A stretch of 64,000 nucleotides of DNA from Mycobacterium heidelbergense (GTDB lineage Bacteria > Actinomycetota > Actinomycetes > Mycobacteriales > Mycobacteriaceae): contig NZ_AP022615.1 of the NCBI RefSeq assembly GCF_010730745.1, forward strand, positions 496,001 to 560,000, given 5' to 3'. The position numbers were made by a program, and so were the translations under genes. Under the pieces are notes generated by a model. That model was not told the DNA's origin. It saw only the letters and a list, made by a program, of their open reading frames with translations, and did not search any database. Every line of letters begins with the position of its first letter. The stretch's first letter is position 1. Below are positions 1-5,314 of the stretch, in pieces.

Positions 1-1
1 G

Positions 2-280
2 ACGCAGTCCTACACGCCGCTGGTGCTCGGCAAGCTGCTGGACAACCCGACGGTGACCTCGGTCGCCGGCGAATACGGCAAGACGCCCGCGCAGGTGCTG
101 CTGCGGTGGAACGTGCAACTGGGCAATGCGGTCGTCTTCCGGTCGAGCAACGCCGAGCGCATCGCCAGCGACCTGGACATCTTCGATTTCGAGTTGGCCG
201 CCGAACACATGGACGCGATCAACGGTCTCAACGACGGCACCCGGCTGCGCCCGGACCCGAACACCTACGACGGCTCGTAG
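2..280 (+). CDS. Aldo/keto reductase, C-terminal part (Rv2971-like), truncated by window edge
   Basis: Only the last 92 codons are present; the frame is open from base 2 and the gene starts before the window. The protein would be an NADPH-dependent reductase of aldehydes and ketones with a TIM-barrel fold. The visible part contains GKTPAQVLLRWNVQLG and VVFRSSNAERIASDLDIFDF, the family's C-terminal cofactor-binding stretch (the R-S-S-N segment contacts the NADPH 2'-phosphate) and final helix. It ends in NTYDGS before TAG. In Mtb the next gene is the secreted nuclease Rv2972c; here an arsenic island and a 13E12 element intervene. Family assignment is firm; the substrate is unknown. Confidence 0.9.
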   Translation, partial: TQSYTPLVLGKLLDNPTVTSVAGEYGKTPAQVLLRWNVQLGNAVVFRSSNAERIASDLDIFDFELAAEHMDAINGLNDGTRLRPDPNTYDGS

Positions 281-355
281 CCGCGCGCTACCCCGCCGCG
301 CAGCACGGCGATGAACTGCAGGGCGTGCTGACAGGCGATCGGGAGGGCCGTCGGC
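281..355 (-). pseudogene. Remnant of the C-terminus of a secreted HNH nuclease (second, degenerate copy)
   Basis: Read on the minus strand, this short stretch encodes ACQHALQFIAVLRG. The intact nuclease at 4604-5314 has YCQYALQFIAVLRG near its C-terminus. DNA similarity is visible but imperfect: gcagcacggcgatgaactgc here against gcagcaccgcgatgaactgc near 4680. Nothing else of the gene is recognisable, and beyond the match the frame runs into the end of the aldo/keto reductase. I infer a scar left when the arsenic island entered between the reductase and the nuclease, or an old nuclease paralogue that was deleted. Confidence 0.6.
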
Positions 356-374
356 CCCGGGTGTGTCGGCGTGG

Positions 375-536
375 TTATGCGGTGCCGGTGGCAGGGTTGA
401 CCTGGTCGGCGGGTTCGGTTCCGGCGGATCGGACTTCGATGCGATCACCGGCGAGATGGGCCAGCAGCGCGGCGGCCATTTGGGAGCGCCCCGCGTTGTG
501 CACACAGACGAACAAAACGCTAGGTGTGACGCTCAT
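375..536 (-). pseudogene. arsC: Arsenate reductase (LMW-phosphatase-type ArsC), truncated after 53 residues
   Basis: Starts with ATG at 536, overlapping the acr3 stop codon in an ATGA junction, so translation would be coupled. The 53-residue product begins MSVTPSVLFVCVHNAGRSQM and carries the catalytic phosphate-binding loop Cys11-X5-Arg17, then an RSAGT-type strand, and stops at TAA. Family members run to about 130-140 residues; the catalytic Asp and resolving-cysteine region are missing, so arsenate reduction is unlikely. In Mtb the equivalent domain is fused to the Acr3 transporter (Rv2643). Here the two are separate frames and the enzyme half is cut off close to the island boundary at about 281-375. 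Too short for routine ORF callers. Confidence 0.75.
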
Positions 537-1633
537 CCGTGGGCGCTCCTCGAGGAATCGACGACGGCGCGTGTGGGATCCAGGCGTGGTCGCAGAGCCA
601 GCGATACATAGACCAAGGCGACCAGCACTGGCACTTCGATCAAGGGTCCGACGACGCCGGCCAGGGCTTGGCCGGAGGTGGCGCCGTAGGTGGCGATCGC
701 CACGGCGATCGCCAGCTCGAAGTTATTGCCGGCGGCGGTGAACGCCAAGGTGGTAGTGCGCTCATACCCCAAGCCGAGCGCACCACCCAGAAGGTAGCCG
801 CCGACCCACATGATGGCGAAATACCCCAAAAGCGGCACCGCGATGCGGGCGACATCCCATGGCCGGGTGGTGATTTGATGGCCTTGCAGGGCGAACAGGA
901 TCACGATGGTGAACAGCAGCCCGTAGAGTGCCCAGGGCCCGATGGTGGGCAGATAGCGGGTCTCATACCAGGTGTGGCCCTTGGCTTTTTCACCGAATCG
1001 GCGTGACAGATAACCAGCCGCCAGGGGGATGCCCAGGAAAATAAGCACGGATTTGGCGATCTGCCATGGCGAGGCGGAGATCGTGGTCTGGGGTAGGTGC
1101 AGCCAGCCAGGCAGCACCGAGAGGTAGAACCAGCCCAGTGCGGCGAAGGCGAGGACCTGGAAGATCGAGTTCAGCGCGACCAGCACGGCGGCGGCTTCGC
1201 GGTCTCCGCAGGCCAGGTCGTTCCAGATGATGACCATGGCGATGCAGCGGGCCAGCCCAACAATAATCAGCCCGGTGCGGTATTCGGGTAGGTCTGCCAA
1301 CAGCAGCCAGGCCAGCGTGAACATCATCGCGGGGCCCAACACCCAGTTCAGCAGCAGCGAACTGATCAGCAGCCGGCGGTCGCTGGTGACGGTGTCCAGG
1401 CGGTCGTAGCGGACCTTGGCCAGCACTGGATACATCATGATCAGCAGCCCCAGCGCGATGGGCAGCGAGATCCCCTCGATCTGCACTTTCTGCAACACGG
1501 TGTTGAAGCCGGGCACCCAGCGCCCCAGCAGCAGCCCGGCAGCCATGGCGACCGCGATCCAGACCGGCAACAGCCGATCCAATGTGGAAAGCCGTGCCAC
1601 CGAGGAGGTTTGAGCAACGGCGGTCTCAATCAT
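533..1633 (-). CDS. acr3: Arsenite efflux permease of the ACR3 family
   Basis: 366-residue integral membrane protein that exports arsenite, driven by the proton gradient. Hydrophobic segments alternate through the whole length, consistent with the ten helices of the ACR3/BASS fold. The family's essential cysteine sits in GLIIVGLARCIAMV (about residue 130), and the conserved glutamate of the ninth helix in GPLIEVPVL (about residue 333). It follows cadI by 17 bases and overlaps the start of the truncated arsC, forming one operon divergent from arsR. In Mtb this transporter carries a C-terminal ArsC domain; here it ends in a short hydrophilic tail. Confidence 0.93.
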   Translation of the reverse strand: MIETAVAQTSSVARLSTLDRLLPVWIAVAMAAGLLLGRWVPGFNTVLQKVQIEGISLPIALGLLIMMYPVLAKVRYDRLDTVTSDRRLLISSLLLNWVLGPAMMFTLAWLLLADLPEYRTGLIIVGLARCIAMVIIWNDLACGDREAAAVLVALNSIFQVLAFAALGWFYLSVLPGWLHLPQTTISASPWQIAKSVLIFLGIPLAAGYLSRRFGEKAKGHTWYETRYLPTIGPWALYGLLFTIVILFALQGHQITTRPWDVARIAVPLLGYFAIMWVGGYLLGGALGLGYERTTTLAFTAAGNNFELAIAVAIATYGATSGQALAGVVGPLIEVPVLVALVYVSLALRPRLDPTRAVVDSSRSAHG

Positions 1634-1650
1634 GGGATGCTTCCGTGCAC

Positions 1651-2058
1651 TCAGTCACCGGTCCGGGGCTGGGCGGGGCTGGTGCCGAAGGTATCGGAGT
1701 CGGCCAACACGGTGTAAACCTCCCAGCGTTCACCGTCAGGCCCGGTCACCCACACCTTGTCCTGGGTCGCGAAACAACAGGTGGTGCCGATCTCCTCCTC
1801 GGTGAACATCTGGGCGTCGGTGAGCCGGGCGATCTCGGCGTGCACCACCTCGCCGGATTCGACCTCGACCCCGAGATGATTCAGCGACCCGCCCTGGCCC
1901 GCGTTTTCCAGCAGCACCAGCTTCAGCGGCGGATCGGCGATCGCAAAGTTCGCGTAGCCGGGCTTGCGTTTGGCCGGCTCAGTGTTAAACAGCTTGGAGT
2001 AGAACGTGATTGCCTCATCGAGATCATCGACGTTAAGGGCCAGTTGAACGCGTGACAT
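1651..2058 (-). CDS. cadI: CadI-like glyoxalase/VOC-fold protein of the arsenic operon
   Basis: 135 residues from ATG at 2058, chosen because GGAGG lies 8 bases upstream and because the Mtb CadI protein also starts MSRVQLALNVDDL. A single vicinal-oxygen-chelate domain is visible: MSRVQLALNVDDLDEAITFY at the N-terminus, the metal-ligand stretch SLNHLGVEVE, then TCCFATQDKVWVTGPDGERWEVY. CadI (Rv2641) is cadmium-induced; relatives include the ArsI C-As lyases, and the vicinal Cys-Cys at about residue 107 resembles the thiol pair those enzymes use to bind organoarsenicals. It lacks the cysteine-rich C-terminal extension of Mtb CadI. First gene of the cadI-acr3-arsC' operon. Confidence 0.88.
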   Translation of the reverse strand: MSRVQLALNVDDLDEAITFYSKLFNTEPAKRKPGYANFAIADPPLKLVLLENAGQGGSLNHLGVEVESGEVVHAEIARLTDAQMFTEEEIGTTCCFATQDKVWVTGPDGERWEVYTVLADSDTFGTSPAQPRTGD

Positions 2059-2080
2059 GGCCGTAGCCTCCAAGGTGTGA

Positions 2081-2135
2081 GACATATATCGAACTAGTGG
2101 CACGGCCCAGCATTCCCACCTTTTCGATATATGTC
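2081..2135. promoter_or_regulatory. Divergent arsR/cadI control region with a perfect 13-bp inverted repeat
   Basis: GACATATATCGAA at 2081-2093 is the exact reverse complement of TTCGATATATGTC at 2123-2135. The pair sits between the divergent cadI and arsR starts, one arm nearer each gene. ArsR/SmtB repressors bind short AT-rich imperfect palindromes of this kind, so two ArsR dimers could each cover one promoter. The assignment to ArsR is inferred from position and composition. Confidence 0.7.
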
Positions 2136-2158
2136 AATCTCTGTGGCAGGATGGTGTG

Positions 2159-2518
2159 ATGCCTAAAGCGTTGCCGGTCATCGATACGACGGCGCCGGTG
2201 TGTTGCGCCCCGGTGGCCTCAGGTCCCATGAGCGATGCCGATGCGTTGGCGATCGCGTTGCGACTCAAAGCGCTGGCCGATCCGGTGCGGGTCAAGATCA
2301 TCTCGTACCTGTTCAGTTCATCTGCAGGTGAAGAGATTTCCGGCGAGCTGGCGGCGGTGCTAGAACTCAGTGAATCGACGGTCAGCCATCATCTGACGCA
2401 ATTGCGCAAGGCGGGTCTGGTGATCTCGGATCGGCGCGGGATGAACGTGTTCCATCGCGTCCGCCCGGATGCGTTGCAGGCGTTATGCGCCGCGCTGGAC
2501 CCAAACTGCTGCTCCTAG
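2159..2518 (+). CDS. arsR: ArsR/SmtB-family metalloregulatory repressor
   Basis: 119 residues from ATG 2159; a GTG one codon earlier is also possible, and AGGA lies about 6 bases upstream of the ATG. The winged helix-turn-helix is clear: LADPVRVKIISYLFSS, then the recognition helix SESTVSHHLTQLRKAGLV (about residues 78-95) and the wing SDRRGMNVFHR. Vicinal cysteines occur near both ends (PVCCAPV and the terminal PNCCS), suitable for As(III) or Sb(III) binding and close to the layout of Mtb Rv2642. It should repress the divergent cadI-acr3 operon and itself through the inverted repeat in the shared upstream region. Confidence 0.93.
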   Translation: MPKALPVIDTTAPVCCAPVASGPMSDADALAIALRLKALADPVRVKIISYLFSSSAGEEISGELAAVLELSESTVSHHLTQLRKAGLVISDRRGMNVFHRVRPDALQALCAALDPNCCS

Positions 2519-2540
2519 TTGCCCTACGGCCGCCGGATGG

Positions 2541-2943
2541 CTAGGGCGTGGATATGCGGGTTCCGCAGTCTGGGCATCGGCGGGCCTGGGTGCCGAGGAG
2601 GGCTTCGATTGTTGGCAGATCGTCGCGGTGGTGTGTGCAGGCCTGTCGGACCAGGTAGGTCCGGATGGTGTCGATGATGAACTGTGCCCGCTCAACGGGG
2701 GTTGTCCCGTAGCCCTCGATATCGGTGGTGCCGTAGGCGATGACGTCACCTTCGTCCCGACAACGCGGACGAAGCGCCCGCTGGGCCCGCACATCGAGTT
2801 CGATGCGCCACTCGGCGTGGCGCTCGCGGAAGAAAAGCGGTGGCGGCCTGATCGTCGGCTTTGATCTGCTGGCCTTCTGGTGATACCCAGAACGCTTTGA
2901 TGTCGTCGAGCCTGTCGTGGAATGCGCGGCGACGCAGTGCTGC
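2541..2943 (-). pseudogene. 5'-truncated, frameshifted ORF ending in a zinc-ribbon-like motif; function unknown
   Basis: Two minus-strand frames join into one protein-like sequence. The first (2943 to about 2833) reads RRRAFHDRLDDIKAFWVSPE and continues through DDQAATAF. The second continues FRERHAEWRIELDVRAQRAL to the end, RRCPDCGTRISTP, with a CxxC pair. The switch lies at the TTTTC run near 2832-2838 and needs one extra base. The first frame begins directly after the TGA inside the direct repeat at 2944, with no start codon, so the 5' end is missing. The 83 codons of the second frame from GTG 2792 could still be translated. I do not recognise the family. Confidence 0.5.
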
Positions 2944-2993
2944 TCAATCTTTTGGGCAGGTCTCGGCGGCTCGCTGCAACACCGGAACCCGAC
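2944..2993. repeat. Direct repeat, outer copy, flanking the 13E12-type element
   Basis: 39 bases at 2951-2989 are identical to 4611-4649. With flanks the match runs from 2944 to 2993, with two substitutions and one extra G relative to 4604-4652. On the minus strand the copy encodes PVLQRAAETCPKD then TGA, that is, the C-terminus of the neighbouring nuclease, cut off from the rest of that gene. With the inner copy it brackets about 1.6 kb. Confidence 0.85.
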
Positions 2994-3132
2994 TTGGCTC
3001 GGGTTAGTGTGCGCGTCGGCGCGGATCGGTGTTGCGGGTTTGGATTGTCAGGGTGCGGTTGCTGCGGGTAGCGCGAACGACATTCTTGATGCCCCACCCC
3101 GTTTCAGCATCGACACGATGCTGCTCACCAAT

Positions 3133-4386
3133 CTAGTTGGTGGTGGGTGGTGGTTGGGGTTGGAAGGGGTCATACCACCACCAGTCGGCGCGTTCGCCGA
3201 GGGGCCCGGGACACGGCGGCACAACGGGCGCCGGGAGGGTGGGTGGGCGCGCGAGTGATCCTGGGTGCAGCACTCGCCCGGCGCGGTCGGTGACGATGAG
3301 CTGGTCTGCGGGCCCGGTCAGGGTGATAACACCCTGGTGGTGCAGTCGATGGTGATACGGACAAACCAGCACCAAGTTGGCTAACTCGGTGGGCCCGCCG
3401 TCCTCCCAATGCCGCAAATGATGCGCATGCAAACCACGGGTCGCCCCGCAGCCGGGCACCACACACGTGCGGTGGCGATACTCAAGGGCGCGGCGCAACC
3501 GCCGGTTAATCTGACGGGTCGACCGCCCGGCCCCGATCGGCTGCCCATCGCGTTCGAACCAGACCTCACACGTGGCCTCACACGTCAGATAGCGGCGTTC
3601 GGCGTCGCTGAGCAACGCACCCAGATGCAGCGCCGCAGCACGCTGGGCCACATCGAGGTGCACCACCACCGTGGTGTGCTGCCCGTGCGGGCGCCGCGTC
3701 GCCTCGGCATCCCACCCCGCCTCAACCAGGCGCAAAAACGCCTCACCCGTGGTAGGCAACGGAGGCACCCGATCACCGGCGCGGTCCTCATCGCCGTGAT
3801 CCTGCTTCCACTGCGCGAACAGCGCTTCCCGGTGAGACGCCAACGCCGCCTCGAACACCGCCGCCTCGGGATGGGCAAGTTTGATCCGCCACCAACTGAA
3901 CTGCTCATTGCTGGTCTTGGTGATCACCGGCCGCAGGTCGGGCTCCAGCTCGGGTCCGGGTTCAGGGCGCGGTTCGAGCTTGACCGCGGTACGCAACTGA
4001 TTGACCGTGGCGACCGCGGCCAGCTGCGCGTAATGCCCATCCGAGCCCTCACCCGCCCGCGCCGCGATCACCCCGACCTGATCCAACGACAACCGACCCT
4101 CGACCATCCCCGCCGCGCACCGCGGAAACTCCGGCAGCCGACGCGCCACCGTCGCGATCGCGTGCGCATTGGCCGACGAGGCACCCAGCTTCCAGGCCAC
4201 CAACGCCGCCACCGAACGCGCACCAGTCATCCCACACAACTCATCACGCTCAATCTCAGCGACGATCTGCACAATGCGCCCATCAATCGCATTACGCTGA
4301 CCCGCCAACTCCGCCAACTCCTCAAACAACACGTCCAAGCGCTCAGCAGGACTCAGCGCCACAGCAGACGAAGCGGTCAACGACAT
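3133..4386 (-). CDS. 13E12-family protein: DUF222 domain plus C-terminal HNH endonuclease motif
   Basis: 417 residues from ATG 4386. A helical DUF222 region (about residues 15-290) starts AERLDVLFEELAELAGQRNA and holds a Pro/Glu-rich linker near residue 140 (EPRPEPGPELEPD). An HNH module follows at about 320-370: CVVPGCGATRGLHAHHLRHW, then ELANLVLVCPYHHRLHHQG, with Cys/His zinc-type ligands and the His-Asn-His core. The tail is Pro- and Trp-rich. This is the hallmark of the multicopy REP13E12 family in mycobacteria. The molecular role is unproven; HNH chemistry suggests DNA nicking or cleavage, possibly for homing. Alternative starts upstream exist, but ATG 4386 begins the conserved part. An antisense frame covers the whole gene and is a codon-bias shadow. 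Confidence 0.88.
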   Translation of the reverse strand: MSLTASSAVALSPAERLDVLFEELAELAGQRNAIDGRIVQIVAEIERDELCGMTGARSVAALVAWKLGASSANAHAIATVARRLPEFPRCAAGMVEGRLSLDQVGVIAARAGEGSDGHYAQLAAVATVNQLRTAVKLEPRPEPGPELEPDLRPVITKTSNEQFSWWRIKLAHPEAAVFEAALASHREALFAQWKQDHGDEDRAGDRVPPLPTTGEAFLRLVEAGWDAEATRRPHGQHTTVVVHLDVAQRAAALHLGALLSDAERRYLTCEATCEVWFERDGQPIGAGRSTRQINRRLRRALEYRHRTCVVPGCGATRGLHAHHLRHWEDGGPTELANLVLVCPYHHRLHHQGVITLTGPADQLIVTDRAGRVLHPGSLARPPTLPAPVVPPCPGPLGERADWWWYDPFQPQPPPTTN

Positions 4387-4603
4387 AACTTCATCATCAC
4401 AGCCCGGTACGACAACCCCCGGCCACCCGGACACCCCCAGCAGCCCAAAACCGAAAAGCACCAGGTCAACCCGCTGCAACCACCGCCAACCCCGAAGCGA
4501 GCCAGGCAGGTTATCGGGCAGCGCTGGTACCAGTTCGGCTTGTGTCGGCCTCAACGGGTAACCCCGAACGGGCAACGAAAGCGTCCTGACATTCCATCGG
4601 CGG

Positions 4604-4652
4604 TCAACCCTTTGGGCAGGTCTCGGCGGCTCGCTGCAACACCGGAACCGAC
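4604..4652. repeat. Direct repeat, inner copy, forming the 3' end of the nuclease gene
   Basis: Matches 2944-2993 with 39 consecutive identical bases (4611-4649). It encodes the last residues of the nuclease, SVPVLQRAAETCPKG and the TGA stop, so the gene is complete on this side. It differs from the outer copy by a GGT rather than GAT codon before the stop and by one missing G near 4650. Confidence 0.85.
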
Positions 4653-5314
4653 GGGGCATCGACGGGAAGTCCATAGCCGCGCAGCACCGCGATGAACTGC
4701 AACGCGTACTGGCAATAAAACGCCTTGTTGGGCGGCATCCACAATGCCGGCTGCTTGTCGCCTTTATCTTGATTCGCCTGGCCTTGCACCGCAAGCAGAT
4801 TGGCGGGGTCATTGGCGAACCGGACCCGCATTTCGGGAGTCCAATTCCACGCCCCTTGGTCCCAGCTGTACGACAACGGCACGATGTGGTCGATTTGAAC
4901 AGCCTCACCGGTATGTGCGCCGCGCACAAACGCGATCGCGTCATTGGTGTACGGATCGTGCAGCGTCCCCGTGGCAACGGCATCGGGGCAACGCTTGATC
5001 GACACATATGTCTTGTCGACCAAGTCACGGTTCAGAATGTCGTCACGGGTATCACATCCGTTGTGCCCACCCGGTGCGTCGTTTTCGTCCGTCCAGGCGT
5101 CACCGAACGCCGACCGCAGGTAGTCATAGCGGTGCAGCCGAAGCGGCACCACGGCGATACCCGCCAGCACGTCGGCGCCCGGTTGCACTGTCGGAACATC
5201 AGCGCGGGCGGCGACTTCGGCGCGCCTGGCCGCCGACGATCCCAGCGTCTGATAGGCGACCAGCACCGCGAGCACGGCGGCCGCCGACAACCACAGCAAC
5301 AATCTCCGGTTCAA
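4604..5314 (-). CDS. Secreted or membrane-anchored HNH nuclease-like protein (Rv2972c-like, DUF1524 type)
   Basis: 236 residues from TTG 5314, which overlaps the recG stop codon (TTGA); this gives almost exactly the 237-residue length of Mtb Rv2972c. The N-terminus NRRLLLWLSAAAVLAVLVAY is a signal or anchor helix, so the protein acts outside the cytoplasm. The catalytic part has the GmrSD/DUF1524-like signature IDHIVPLSYSWDQGAWNW, FANDPANLLAV and NQDKGDKQPALWMPP, in which DH and the later N and K/D residues form the beta-beta-alpha-metal site. Four or more cysteines fit an oxidising compartment. Its last 15 codons are the inner copy of the element's direct repeat. A role in DNA uptake or turnover is conceivable but unproven. 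Confidence 0.85.
   Translation of the reverse strand: MNRRLLLWLSAAAVLAVLVAYQTLGSSAARRAEVAARADVPTVQPGADVLAGIAVVPLRLHRYDYLRSAFGDAWTDENDAPGGHNGCDTRDDILNRDLVDKTYVSIKRCPDAVATGTLHDPYTNDAIAFVRGAHTGEAVQIDHIVPLSYSWDQGAWNWTPEMRVRFANDPANLLAVQGQANQDKGDKQPALWMPPNKAFYCQYALQFIAVLRGYGLPVDAPSVPVLQRAAETCPKG

Larger units (their letters stand above)
2944..4652 (-). mobile_element. 13E12-type element bounded by nuclease-3'-end repeats
   Basis: About 1.66 kb between two copies of a ~50-bp repeat, carrying a single DUF222/HNH gene plus short flanks (2990-3132 and 4387-4603) with no other gene I can support. The inner repeat copy forms the intact 3' end of the resident nuclease gene. This is the layout expected when an element inserts at the end of a gene and restores its coding end. 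Mtb has a REP13E12 repeat family with related genes; no integrase is visible here, so the mode of movement is inference. Confidence 0.65.

Noticed and set aside
2990..3132. Possible small gene between the outer repeat and the 13E12 stop codon
   Set aside because: No frame with a start, ribosome-binding site and protein-like content was seen in these 143 bases.
3409..4695. Long plus-strand frame (428 codons) fully antisense to the 13E12 gene
   Set aside because: Arg/Pro/Gln-rich translation with no domain; typical shadow caused by high G+C third positions of the real gene on the other strand.
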